Positions 10,001-20,935 of a stretch of DNA of 62,500 nt are shown here, piece after piece. How positions within the stretch are numbered: position 1 is the first letter of the stretch; the number at the start of each line of letters is the position of its first letter. Where the stretch lies: NCBI GenBank assembly GCA_009746045.1, contig RPFO01001269.1, forward strand, positions 2,501 to 65,000, read 5' to 3'. The stretch is from Mesostigma viride (taxonomy: Eukaryota > Streptophyta > Mesostigmatophyceae > Mesostigmatales > Mesostigmataceae). The translations under genes were made by a program, and so were the position numbers. The notes beneath the pieces are model-generated. The model was not told where the DNA came from. It did not search any database and saw nothing but the letters and a program-made list of their open reading frames with translations.

Positions 10001-12433
10001 GTGGAGCCCCCAGGACTACGTCCAGCGGTGGAGTTAACTGGTTTGCCTGCTGTGCATGTCCGTCCTGTGAACAACTTGTCTGCCTCTGATTCCACCACCC
10101 CATTGGGCCCTCCTATTCCCAGTCAACTCTTGAAGTTCCAGGCTAGGCTGTTGAACGTGCCAGTCCCTTTGGCTCAGCCTTTATGTCTCTTCATGATTGA
10201 CTCAGGTGCAGGAAGTAACTACATTTCCACTTCCTTGGTGCAGGAGCTGCATCTACCAGTGCTCCCCCACCCTGTGCCTGTTAAGGTCCAATATTCTGAT
10301 GGTAGGCAGAGTAACTCACCTGGCTACGTGCAACTGCTTTTTCAAGTGTGCTCACGTCAAACCTTGTCTGTCACAGCAGATGTCATTCCACTCACTGCTG
10401 CTGATGTGATTCTGGGGATGCCATGGTTGGAGTCTGCTAATCCTGCCATCTTGTGGTCTGAGAAGGTGGTGCAGTTTCAGGATGGGTCAGTGTGGGACGC
10501 CACCACAGTGATTAAGGGGGGAGAAAGACCAGTCACAGAGTGCTGTTCTACTAATGAGGCTGTCAATGATGGGAGAGGGGTTGCAGGTGCCAAGGAGGAC
10601 GTCAAGGTGCCTTCACTGGAAGAGAAACGTGCTGCATTACTTAAGCACGTATGGTCTGCCAATCACACCTTGTCTTACCTGGCTACTTACCCAGTGGAAC
10701 ACGTCTTTCTCTTACAGCTGGTTCCTAACTCACCCTCTGATGAGACTCATGGCCACACGGTGAATGCTGTGAACCCAGTACCAGCTGTCACAGAGGAGGA
10801 GCAGAAGCTGCATGATGCCCTTTTGGACAGGTTTGCTGCCATTTTTGAGGACAAAATGCCACAGTACCCTCCTGAAGGGCCAATCACTCATGTCATCAAG
10901 CTTGTGGATGGTGCCAGGCCTCCCTTTGTTCCCATGTACAGGATGGGGCCAGCTGAGATGGCAGAGCTGAAGGTGATCTTGACAGGCCTGTTGGAAGCTG
11001 GACTCATTCTTCCTGCCAATAGTCCTTTCAGCTCTGGGTGTTTGCTTGTCCCCAAGCATGATGGTGGATGGCGGTTGTGCATTGATCTGAGAGGCCTGAA
11101 CAAGGTCACAGTGAAGTCCAAGTATCCCTTGCCACGGATTGATGAGCTGCTAGAGAGGACAGCTGGATCATCTTACTTCACCAAGTTTGACCTTAGACAC
11201 GCGTTCTGGCAGATCAGGATAGCTACTGAGGACATTCCAAAAACTGCATTCTCCACACCCTGGGGTCAGTTCCAGTGGACTGTGATGCCCATGGGGGCCT
11301 CCAACAGCCCAGCTACTATGCAGATGTTTGTGAATGCTATCTTTGGCCATCTGACAGGGAACTCTCTGCCTCAGATCTCCCCTGATCTCAGGAATCCCAG
11401 GTTCAAAGACATTGCCCACCTGTGTGACCCTGCAAGACCCGTGTTCAGGACCTGCGTGGTGGCCTACATGGACGACATCCTGGTGCACTCAAAGACGTTC
11501 AAGGAGCATCTGGAGAACGTGGAGGAGGTCCTGAAGGTCATCCAGCACTACCACTTGTCTGTCAAGAGGTCTAAGGTGGAGTGGGGGCATGAAGTGGGGT
11601 TCCTAGGGTACAAGTTGAGTTCCTTGGGTATGACACCTGACAATGCTAAGATTGCTGCCATCCTTGAGTGGCCTGTGTTGCAGTCTGCACATGATGTCAA
11701 GTCCTTCCTGGGCATGGTGGGGTGGTACAGGCGTTTTATCCCTGACATGGCTGCCATCTCCACCCCCTTGCTTGAGTTAATCAAGAAGGATGTTCAGTTT
11801 GAGTGGACAGATAGGTGTCAGCAGGCCTTTGACCTGTTGAAGCAGAAGCTCACATCCACCCCTGTGCTAGTGGGTCCCAATCCAGATCTACCTTATCAGG
11901 TTAGGTCAGATGCCTCTCAAGGCGCCATAGGTGCTGTGCTGATGCAAGACCATGGCTATGGACCACAGCCAGTGGAGTACATGTCTAAAACCATGAGCTC
12001 AGCTGAACGTAACTACCCTGTACACGAGCAGGAGTTGCTGGGTTTAGTGGTAGCATGTCACAAGTGGGAGCATCTGTTGAAGGGAGCTCAGTTTTCTGTG
12101 GCTAGCAGTGCTACAGATGGGCTAGGGCAAGAGTCTATCACCCTGATGACTGACCACAGGCCCTTGGTGCACGTGCTAGAACAGAGTAGGATGAGTAAGA
12201 GGATGGCTGGGTGGATGGAGTACCTAGGGGGATTCTATCCTTTCTCTGTGCAGTATGTCCCAGGATCACAGAATGTGGTGCCAGACGCCCTCTCTAGAAG
12301 AAGGGATCTGATGGGAGCATTTCACGAGGATCTGGATATTTGTGCTGCCATGGTTTCTGTAGTAGAGTGTGGTGCTGTCACCAGGGCACAGGCAGCTAAC
12401 CAGCAAACCTCCAAGCTGAGCCACCCCCTGTAG
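10001..12433 (+). CDS. pol: gypsy Pol: protease, reverse transcriptase, RNase H
   Basis: An 810-residue ORF follows Gag in another frame. The aspartic protease motif FMIDSGAGSNYI has its catalytic Asp near 10199, with ILGMPWL downstream. The reverse transcriptase has LVPKHDGGWRLCIDLRGLN, KFDLRHAFWQIRI, the catalytic box YMDDILVHS at 11465-11491, and VEWGHEVGFLGYKLS. RNase H follows with RSDASQGAIGAVL, ERNYPVHEQELLG, MTDHRPLVHVLE and PDALSRR. This order, with protease and RNase H beside RT and integrase downstream, defines Ty3/gypsy. The frame is intact from protease to RNase H. The stop at 12434 separates it from the linker before integrase. Confidence 0.92.
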   Translation: MEPPGLRPAVELTGLPAVHVRPVNNLSASDSTTPLGPPIPSQLLKFQARLLNVPVPLAQPLCLFMIDSGAGSNYISTSLVQELHLPVLPHPVPVKVQYSDGRQSNSPGYVQLLFQVCSRQTLSVTADVIPLTAADVILGMPWLESANPAILWSEKVVQFQDGSVWDATTVIKGGERPVTECCSTNEAVNDGRGVAGAKEDVKVPSLEEKRAALLKHVWSANHTLSYLATYPVEHVFLLQLVPNSPSDETHGHTVNAVNPVPAVTEEEQKLHDALLDRFAAIFEDKMPQYPPEGPITHVIKLVDGARPPFVPMYRMGPAEMAELKVILTGLLEAGLILPANSPFSSGCLLVPKHDGGWRLCIDLRGLNKVTVKSKYPLPRIDELLERTAGSSYFTKFDLRHAFWQIRIATEDIPKTAFSTPWGQFQWTVMPMGASNSPATMQMFVNAIFGHLTGNSLPQISPDLRNPRFKDIAHLCDPARPVFRTCVVAYMDDILVHSKTFKEHLENVEEVLKVIQHYHLSVKRSKVEWGHEVGFLGYKLSSLGMTPDNAKIAAILEWPVLQSAHDVKSFLGMVGWYRRFIPDMAAISTPLLELIKKDVQFEWTDRCQQAFDLLKQKLTSTPVLVGPNPDLPYQVRSDASQGAIGAVLMQDHGYGPQPVEYMSKTMSSAERNYPVHEQELLGLVVACHKWEHLLKGAQFSVASSATDGLGQESITLMTDHRPLVHVLEQSRMSKRMAGWMEYLGGFYPFSVQYVPGSQNVVPDALSRRRDLMGAFHEDLDICAAMVSVVECGAVTRAQAANQQTSKLSHPL

Positions 12434-12632
12434 AGGCTAGCTTTAGTCACGAGATGCTCATTGACCAGGGCTCTGTCCCAGGGTCGACAGGCGTCCAGGG
12501 TGGGGGTCAGTCACTGCAGAGCAGTCTTAGGGAGGGTTCTGCTGGTAGCCAGCCCACTCTCACACACAACCAAGCACAGAGAATCCTAGGAGGGGGAAGG
12601 GACGGCCCAGGAAGTGGATACTGGAGCCAGGG

Positions 12633-14376
12633 ATGCTGACCAAGTCTAGAGGATTGGCAGCTGAGATCAAGGGGAAGTCACGTACACCTGTGGCTGATGT
12701 TCTGTCATCCAAGCATCTAGTCACTAGTCACCTGCAGGAGGGTGAGGGGCTGCAGCTGCAGCCTTTAGGACCTGGCAAACAGCTAGTCCTGCCTAACCCT
12801 ATGAGTATAGCCCTGCTGGACGTGATTAAGGCCTTCACTAAAACTGAGGACCTGGCCACTAAGGCCATTCAGGAAGGAAGCTTTGGTAACAGACCTGTGG
12901 AGTACTGGGAGGGAGTACTGTATGTCCACACCCAGGATGCAGATCATGTAGTAACCAGGAAGGTCTATGTGCCAGAAATGGCCATTCCCACTGTGTTGCA
13001 TTGCTTCCATGACGACGTGACTGCGTGTCATCCTGGGCCGGTATGCTAAGCTTCTCCATGAAGTACAAGAGAGGTTTTGGTGGCCTGGCATGTTTCGTGA
13101 TATCAAAGCCTATGTGGCTTCCTGTGACTCATGCCAAAGGAATAAGGTTAGGACTCAGGCAGTGCCTATCTTTCCTATGGCCATGCCTATTCCCCTTCGA
13201 CCCTGGATCAGTGTGACCATGGACTTCATTTGTGGCTTGCCTGTTTCTGATGCTGGCAATGACAGGATACTAGTGGTGATGGACAGGCTGTCTAGAATGT
13301 GCCACCTCATCCCCTGCAATGCCCATCTCACAGCTGCCCAGTGTGTAGAGTTGTTCATGAAGGAGGTGTACAGATTGCATGGCATGCCACGTGTAATCAT
13401 CACTGACCAGGATCCCTTGTGGATGTCTGGGTTTTGGAAGTCCTTCTTTGACATCCTAGACACTAAGTTGGCCTTTGGAGTAGCATACAGGTGTGCCAGC
13501 ACGGGGGCTGTGGAGAGGCTGAACCGTATTGTACGGGAATGCCAGAAGCACTATTGTACCCATGATAACAAGGAATGGGACAAGAAACTTCCCTTCATAG
13601 AGTTTGCCATCAACAACTCACCCCTGGCTCCTCACCAAATGTCTCCATTTGTCATTTGCCATGGCCAGTGCCCCTTGACTCCATTTGACCTGGAGTTACC
13701 TGATAGGGATGCTGAAGGCCCCTTCAGAAGACGCCTAACCTCTGTCCACCAGTTGATTGCATCCTTCCAGGAAGCTCACAGTATGGTGGCTGCTCAGATG
13801 TTGCATGCACAGGACAAGTATTTAAACAATGCTTGGCAACAGATGTTGGCTACACACACCTTTGTGGCTCCTGGTGACCTGGTGCTCTTGGAGGCTAATC
13901 GTGTGCTACCTGAAAAGGAGCAATGCAGGAAACTGCAACCCTTGTGGTTGGGACCTTACCCTGTCCTGGACACCTTCCACTATGGGACTGTAGTTCAAGT
14001 CCAGGTGCCTTCCCACTGGAGGCTTAAGACTAACGTGTTTCACCTGGCCCAGCTCAAACTGTATAAACGCAATACCTTGCAGGGACGCCTTTCTGCTCCA
14101 TTACCATTTGAGCTGGATACTGAGGGGGAGAGGATATATGAAGTGGAGCAGCTGGTGGCTCACAGAGTCAAAGGAAAGGGTAGGACCAAGCAGCTGCAGT
14201 TTAAGGTGCACTGGAAAGGAGAGTTAGAGTCTACTGCCACATGGCTGTGGTTGTCTGACTTGACTCACTGCCATGAGGTGGTCCAGGAGTATTGCCAAAA
14301 GAAGGGGCTCACTCTTCCTTCTTGGTATACTGAGTTGGTGAAAACCACTGCTCCCCTTCCTATATCTCAGGACTAA
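12633..14376 (+). pseudogene. gypsy integrase with C-terminal chromodomain (one frame change)
   Basis: A first frame (12633-13049) contains the His half of the zinc-binding domain (VLHCFHDDVTACH). A one-base shift near 13046 leads into the main 428-residue frame (13090-14376), which begins with the Cys half, CDSCQRNK. The catalytic core shows D in SVTMDFICGLP, D in VIITDQDPLW and E in GAVERLNRIVREC, giving the D,D-35-E set. The C-terminus (about 14130-14310) reads YEVEQLVAHRV..., LQFKVHWKGELESTATWLWL and HEVVQEYCQKKG, a chromodomain. In chromoviruses this domain directs integration to particular chromatin. Confidence 0.88.
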
Positions 14377-15554
14377 CGAATGGTTTCTTCGTGCATGCTG
14401 TGTGGTCCCAGATGGAGGAGGAGTTCACGTACCCCAACTTGGGCCTGGGCGCCACCACGGAGGAAGGGGTCACGGGTATGCATCCAGAACCCCAACCCCA
14501 TGAGTTATGTGGAATCCCTGTTTGACAGTATTGTCAGGCGTGACCTTAGGAGGGGTCAGCAGATGGATACCATTAACAAGCTCTTGCATTCAGTGATCTC
14601 CAAGCAGGATAAGCTACAGGAGCTTCTTCAGGGGTTGTCCTTGTCCCAGCCCCAGATGGGGAGTGGTGTTAACATAGCTCTCAGCTCCAGCAGCACTCCC
14701 ATCATTCAGATTCCTCGTCATGTGGTACCTGTCAAGAATGTGGTGGCCTATGTGGATCACAGGAAGTGCACGGGACCTTGTGAGCATTGTGAGACGCTGG
14801 CCAAGGCAGTGGCTGCCCTTAACAGGGAGGAGGGGGAAGTGAGCCCTGAGGGTTATGTGGAGGAGGTCTTGTCTCAGTTGCACACCAGCCTGTATGAGAT
14901 TGGCTCTCCTTTTGTGGGCCACCTGTTGCACAGGATGTTTGCCTTGACTCCAGGACCTGAGATTGACATGAGACCTGCAGAGGGGCAGGATATGTTGACC
15001 ACCTTGCCTGAGGCTTTGAAAGGAGCCTTCATGCAGTTCCAGCCAGTGAGCATGGGTGAGGCCTCCTACATGGAGTTGTTGGAGTTTTCAGTCAGCAGGG
15101 AGACTTTGACTTGGCTCCTTCTTCTTCCAGCTCGGTCAAGGGGTGCTTCCCTTTGGAGACATCCAACCTTTTCTGCAGCCCAGGGTTGCCTAAGTACACC
15201 ATGGAGCTCAAGGTTCGTCTGACCCCATTGAGGGTGTTGGTGCCTTTGATAGGTGCTAAGTGGTCAGTGGTCAAGACCTTTCTCCAGTTCTGGTGGGCGT
15301 ACAGGTCATGGGTGAGCAGGCACAAGACGTCTTCTACTTGGGTGATGGATCCTGAGAGCCAGTCTGTGGTGCTTCTCTCCTACCCAGGGACATGCCTGCG
15401 TTATGTTGCCCAGATGGCAGCAGGGGCTGCAGAGACGTGCATGGTGCTGCAGGTCAGCAGGAACTGGCCAGACTTGGTTCACATGGTGGAGCAGTTTCCC
15501 TTGTTTGGGACCAGGGGCAAGGATGGTGTGAATGGGGATTGGTATAGCCTGTGA
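14377..15554 (+). CDS. extra ORF after integrase, function unknown
   Basis: Between integrase and the 3' LTR lies about 1.2 kb of coding-like sequence in two frames. The first (14380 to about 15110) contains YVESLFDSIVRRDLRRGQQM, a Leu/Gln-rich helix (KLLHSVISKQDKLQELLQG), a CTGPCEHCETLAKAV cluster and HTSLYEIGSPFVGHLLHRMF. The second (from about 15110 to 15554) continues with LPKYTMELKVRLTPLRVLVP, VKTFLQFWWAYRSW and SVVLLSYPGTCLRYVAQ. The composition is protein-like throughout and unlike the antisense readings. The position matches that of env or accessory ORFs in other gypsy lineages. I see no clear signal peptide or transmembrane anchor, so an envelope role is not supported. Confidence 0.55.
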
Positions 15555-15933
15555 AGAACAGAGCTGTGCAGGAAGAGGATGGGGAAGGATGGGGGAAGAG
15601 CATGGAAGGTGCTTTGGATTGTGGTGTGAGGGGGGGATTCCAGGATGGATGATGGGGGGGGGCTCCAGTCCAGTTCTGATGTTCCAGTCCAGAGTTCCAG
15701 GTTCCAGGATGCTGAATGGAAGACCTTGTATTATGAGATGTGTTTATCTGGCTTTATAGTAGATAAGGTAGTGACTTGTTTGCTGTAGAGACCTGTGACT
15801 AGATGTTTATGAGATAGGAGGCCCTGTTTCAGGGATGTAAAAACCCATCTGCTTTTCCCAAGAGATGGTGGATTTCTGTTCAATGTTCCTCTGCCTTCAA
15901 GAGTTGGCTATTGGACCTGGGAGGTCCAGTTTT

Positions 15934-15945
15934 GAGGGGGAGATA
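15934..15945 (+). other. polypurine tract of the gypsy element
   Basis: GAGGGGGAGATA lies directly before the TG of the 3' LTR, the standard site for plus-strand priming. Confidence 0.75.
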
Positions 15946-16724
15946 TGTAACAAGCAAAAATGACTTTGTTGTTACATCCTTTGTTTTGTGAATGTTTGGC
16001 TTTTATTCGAGGACTTTTGGATCAGTATTGAGAAAGTTATGAGGTTTCTAAGACGACGGTACTTGGAGCTGATACTTTGTCAGCCAACTGATAGGAACCC
16101 TCATTGGTCGTGGCCTGATCCACGTAGGGTTGTAGTTTGTTGGCTGATACTACTGATAGGAGCCCTCATTGGTCGTGGCCTGATCCACGTGGGGTTGTAG
16201 TTTGTTAGTTGGTACTATTGAGTCTTAAATGCTCCTTTGGGACTTCAGTGCTCACGACAGATTTAGGATCTCATGGAAAGATTCTGCCAGGCTGTGTGTG
16301 GTGTTGTTCTGTTTTGTGTGACTAGGATGGATACGAAGATCTTGTATAGGATTCCATGGTTCTGATTGGTTCTCTTCAGGCTAAGGTTGGAGCAAGTTCG
16401 ACAAGCACGTCGATATCAAGGACGCGGGGTCGCCATTGTTGCTACGTTGGTTTTGATTCACCATGGTATAATAAAGCTTGGCTTTGTTGTCCAATTCATA
16501 AGAGCCCCTTGGCTATAGACGTCCTTCAGTTCCACAGAGGTCGTCTATACACGAGCTTGTCTTTGTGTCTACAAGGGGTGTGATTCCCTAAATCACGTGC
16601 TGTGGAATTTCCATCTCAACGTTGCTCGGATACTTGAAGTTCTGCAACTCAAGAAAGCAACCCAGGTAATAGATCTTTCATATTGGACTGTGGATGATGC
16701 TGATGATCATTTTTAGTCGTTACA
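15946..16724 (+). repeat. 3' LTR of the gypsy element
   Basis: 779 bp, TGTAACAAGC to GTCGTTACA, nearly identical to the 5' LTR. Differences include a short deletion near 16035, a 4-base deletion near 16367 and scattered single substitutions. Confidence 0.92.
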
Positions 16725-16729
16725 GGAGG

Positions 16730-17576
16730 CTGCTTCGGATGATTATCCTAAGTGGGATCCCAAAGATTGCCGTCTTGCCTGTCTTATTTCGTGCTGCCCT
16801 GAACTTGTCCAGCTGCCGGCGACGCCCATCGCCAGGCCAGCCCCCGCGACCGATCTTACCGTGCCGCTGCAGGACCTCGCACAGTCTTTTACGACCGTGC
16901 AGGATGACATTAAGGTCCTGAAGGCGACGATGCTGGAGCTGAAGACAGCCATGGCAGCCCCTGCCAAAACTACCACGTTTGCCGATGTCACCGGCAAGCA
17001 GTTGACCACCATCGTTCAACAGGCGGCCAAGTCTGCAGCTACCGCTGCGGTCACCCAGAATGCAGTGCAGCAACGCCAACGCAATATGGTAATCAAAGGA
17101 TTCCAGAAAGGCGAGGCAGCACAGGAGACAGCACACTCACTTGCCGAGGAGCCGGCTGCGCGGCCCAGCGTTTCTGGGGAAGCTGCAGCTCCAGAACCGT
17201 GTTGCCATTGAACGTGCCATTCGGCTGCCAGGCCCTCTGGGCCTGGTCGTCGTCACCATGGCCTCCATGCACGACAAACGCCTAGGTGCTGGGAGCACGT
17301 CGTCGGCTGCTCCAGCACGGTGACTTCAGCCTCGACGAGGACTACACACTGGCTCAACTGAAGGCGAGGAGCGCAGTGTGGAACAGCCCCATCGTCCAGG
17401 AGGCCAAGAAGCACGAGACCAAGGGTAAGCGCATTAAGTTGCGTCTGCTTCAGGATGGCTCCTTTGCAGCATTCTTTGATGGGAAGCAGATTAAAGGTGT
17501 TCCGATTAACACCCCCGGAGCGGAGTCTCGTCAGGTGTCTAGCCAGAAGGGTGCTGCCTCTGTTGGTAGACAGTAG
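16730..17576 (+). pseudogene. LINE-B ORF1, part right of the gypsy insertion
   Basis: The frame interrupted at 7237 resumes here (AASDDYPKWDPKDCRLACL...). It continues through a helix-rich segment (LTVPLQDLAQSFTTVQDDIK, LKATMLELKTAMAAPAK) and into the start of an RNA-recognition-like region (QRQRNMVIKGFQKGEA). That frame ends near 17136 at a frame change. The remaining L1-type C-terminal features lie in the two other frames to 17576: RVAIERAIRLPGPLGLVVVT, then RRRLLQHGDFSLDEDYTLAQ and KRIKLRLLQDGSFAAFFDGK. The gene is an L1-like ORF1, distantly related to the LINE-A ORF1 at 5108-6520. It is broken by at least two indels as well as by the insertion. Confidence 0.75.
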
Positions 17577-17650
17577 GTAGACAACCTTCCTCGTCGGCTC
17601 GCGGCTAACAGGCTTCGGGGACAGCCTCTAAACAGTTCCGTTCCACTACC

Positions 17651-18060
17651 ATGCATCGACCTCACAGTCGACTGAGACACATGGTGGTGCCGGTATCTCG
17701 GGCTAGAACGACCGCTCTCAGCAGCAAGATTAGCAACACCCAACGCATGCTAGATTTTCTACGCCTCTGCGTTGCGCACGCATCCCCGAATACCCAGAGC
17801 AGGCGGCAGGCTCGCATCCTACGCCTGCAGGACAAAATAAATGAGATGAAAAGCACTATTTCCTCCACTTCCCTTCCCCCCTCCGTTCCGCCCCCACCTC
17901 CAATCCCCGCCGCATCCACCCTCATCACCCATCGCCGTTCTCCCCTGGTGGGCCAGCAGACATCCTTGGCCCTTGCCACTTTTAACACCCGCACATTGCT
18001 AGCAGATGACGACCATAGCTGCCGGGTAGAGGAGCTTGTCGCCTTTTGCATTGCACATCG
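17651..18060 (+). pseudogene. LINE-B ORF2, start of APE-type endonuclease (truncated)
   Basis: The ORF has a basic N-terminus followed by a proline stretch. Then LALATFNTRTLLADDDHSCR and VEELVAFCIAHRVS match the first strand and helix of the apurinic-endonuclease domain that opens ORF2 in L1-like LINEs. The sequence departs from this pattern at about 18060. By about 18107 it has become a LINE-A ORF1 fragment, so ORF2 has lost the rest of the endonuclease and the whole RT. Confidence 0.65.
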
Positions 18061-18106
18061 TGTATCTAACCATATTAAAAACCATCGGGCATCCTGTGGC
18101 TCGCTG

Positions 18107-18748
18107 CAGAAGTGGCAGCCATGGGCAGTGCTCACGCTGGCTGCCGAGCTCCCCCTCCTCTCCACCATCTCCACCACCACCTCCACCCTCCTCGCCTCCT
18201 CCACCGCCACTGACCCCCACCTCCGACGCCCGATCACCGCCCAGCTCCGCGACATCACCCCAGCGCCTCAAGGACAACGCCATCGCCATCGAGGACGTCC
18301 TGCAAAACACCGCAGGCCTCACTGCCCAGGCGGTCAAGGATGTCCATTGCCACCAAGCCAGCCCCCGGCGCGCTGGCCCGGCTGGCGCTGCTCCTGCCAC
18401 CCAGACCTGGGCGGACTTGGACCCTCCCACCATGTCCCCTCCCAGGTTGCAACACACGGCACACCACCTCCACCACCTGAGTCCGCCGTCGCCGGCACAG
18501 CTCCAGCAGCAGACGCTCGACCTCCGCGAGGAGGCCGAGCTCGCCAAGCGCAGCCTCAACGTCATCGTCAAGAACTTCGACCTGGTGGAAGGTGAGAATT
18601 CCGAGAAGCTTGCACGCGGTGCGTTTGAGGTAGAAATCCTTGGTCGCATGCAGGGCCTTACTGGTGAGATCGAGCTGGTCGCCCACCGTCTTCCCCGCCC
18701 ACGGGGTAAGGCAGGGGTGCCCCCGTTTCTTCTCACCTTTAACCCTTA
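18107..18748 (+). pseudogene. LINE-A ORF1 fragment, diverged copy
   Basis: Homologous to the middle of the ORF1 at 5108-6520, from the AELP/STTTSTLLASS region through QTLDLREEAELAKRSLNVIV to GLTGEIELVAHRLPRPRGKA and LLLTF. It has several small indels (extra GAG, GGT and CAG codons and frame changes near 18270 and 18350) and is truncated at both ends. No LINE 3' end or tail follows. It abuts the broken LINE-B ORF2 on its left. Confidence 0.75.
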
Positions 18749-20935
18749 GTCCGCTGACCCATTTTTGGCACTTTCATACCCCTGAAAATGAAAAAAATCA
18801 TAACTCACAGGCAACAACTCCAAATACCCCCAACCAAGATGCTAGGAGTATCTACACTTCAAGGGCTTTCAGAATATGCAATAATACCTTGGCTTTATCA
18901 AAGCATTTGGATGATAGCTCCAGTCAAAGCTGGCCAAAAGACGATCTTTTTTCCCCAAGGAAAAGTCTACCCCCCCCTAACTTCCCAGGGAGAGCAGGAA
19001 ATCTCAATACCAACATTGGACAACTTAGTTGGATAGTCCAATGGGAGTTTCCTTGGGTCAGACCACCCGGATAACCCATTACCCCTATATAACGTGCTCA
19101 TACATGTGTGTGGGTTACGCGCGTGTAAACAGCTATCTATGACATGCAGCACAATAATGCATTATAACAAGCTATCAAAGGCTGCCAAAAGTGCTGGAAT
19201 ACAAACACGTTGCCTACCTGCACTGACGGAGTGGCATACTCCAAAGAAATGCCCAAAACTGGGCACTTTCAGGGCGAATACCACTCTTTACAACAGGCAT
19301 GGAACTTGCTGAAACATGCATGGATAAAATCGTCATTCATAATGCATGGGATACGTATTCCGCTGCAAACAACACGCAAATACGTTGTCGTACCTGGCTC
19401 GTTCATGCCCTACCCGGATTCCGCTGGCCGGGACCCTCATATCTCACACATACTGATGCTCTATAGGCAAAGGCCGCCATAGCCGCATACTTCATGATCC
19501 GCCATGGCTACCAGGTCGATGTTCCGTGCAAAGATGGCCACTAAACTAGTCCGCATTCTCAGCAAACGCTGCAGCTGACGTCCCTTACCCCAAACTGGAT
19601 GCCCGGGCTGGCGCAGATTGCCCGGCCATAGGGAGAAAATCGACCTATGATAAGCTATGACTCATCTGGAACTGACGACCAGGAAAGTCATATTTTCCTA
19701 CCTGTATTTTCCTAACCCTATAAATCTGGCGGTGCCTGACCTACGACAATAATGCATCGTCATTCTGAGCAACATTCTGAACCGTTTCAAGCCGTGAGAC
19801 GCAAAATTTTCGTGACAGCGGCACGTTGGCAGCCATATCTCATTACGCGCGCGCGCGAGCGAAAATTTCCAGCCAAAGTCACGTGATACATTCTCAATGC
19901 ACGTTGTAATTACCAGGCTATGGCGAATATTACCCCCAAACCTGTGGATCACCTTCGTCCCTAAGTGTTCCCGGACCCACCAGAACACTGACATCCGTCA
20001 CAGATGGCGCGGCGCTCACGGCGCGGCGCGAAATTCGACCGTTAGTCAAACATGTTGAACTACTGTACTGGACTGAGTTTACAGTGGCGTTGGACACACC
20101 ACCACCAACAACAAGAATGCACGTCTCTCCCACCCATTTACTCTCCCACCGATTTACGACCGTTAGATGGGTGAATCTGACGGACGGACGGACAGGTACA
20201 CCCGACTGGACTGAGTTAAAGTCCTCTCCATACTGACCATACACTGTACAGCAGATGCAACCGTCCATGTCCCAGTGCCCCGATAGTACCACCGATACTA
20301 TATATATCCGGCCCTCGGCCACTATAGATTCTCTGCTGCCCATGTGCGGCGTGGGACACAACAACAACAACACTGTACAGCAGGACTGGACTGGCTGGAC
20401 TGGATACAAACGACGTTTTCATGGATGGAGGCTGGCTTGATAAAAAATATATATGGGCCAAGTTCTGCACGCGACTGACATATATCGCTTGATTCGCTTC
20501 GATCAGTATCGCTTCTGCACGCGAGCTGCTTTCAGCAAGCAAGCCCCGGCCCGGCCGCACTGGGAAGTATCACATATAGTACGCGCATGCAGTAATAACC
20601 ATGCATTTTCGTAGTTATTGGGTTCGAGCTGCCTTGTCCGTTACAGTCGGCATCACGATTGCCTCCTTCAGCCCGGCACCATTCGGTGTAGCTGGTACGT
20701 CATTCGTGTCATGATATGGATCGGCAGGGTTTTGCGTTGCGGGAATCGAACTCGGGACGTTTGGTACCTTTCGCGACTGTGTACTGTGTAGGTCTCCAGA
20801 TCCGAAGGAATCTTAGACCATTCCATGAGGATCAGGGTTCATATATCTACCAGCTGGTTCAGAGTTTGTATACCAGTACTATTAGTTGCGACCAGCCAGC
20901 AGCCCCCCCGGCAGCCCGCAGCCCCGGCTACGGGT
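18749..20935. other. stretch without a supported gene
   Basis: AT-richer sequence with short ORFs only. A (GC)n run lies near 19849-19858. I see no domain, splice-supported exon or complete mobile element. Confidence 0.5.

Larger units (their letters stand above)
7233..16729 (+). mobile_element. complete Ty3/gypsy chromovirus, 9.5 kb, with GGAGG target-site duplication
   Basis: GGAGG at 7233-7237 and 16725-16729 flanks an element of 9,487 bp. It has LTRs at 7238-8025 and 15946-16724, both TG...CA, and a primer-binding site at 8027-8037. The reading frames run in the order gag, protease-RT-RNase H, integrase with chromodomain, then an extra ORF. A polypurine tract ends at 15945. By eye the LTRs differ at about six sites plus four small indels, so the insertion is recent. 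Gag and pol contain several frame changes (near 9415, 9690 and 13046, with stops at 12433 and 12636), so this copy looks non-autonomous unless some are assembly errors. It sits inside ORF1 of LINE-B in the same orientation. Confidence 0.92.

Noticed and set aside
14377-15554. Retroviral envelope gene
   Set aside because: The position fits, but I see no signal peptide, fusion peptide or transmembrane anchor.
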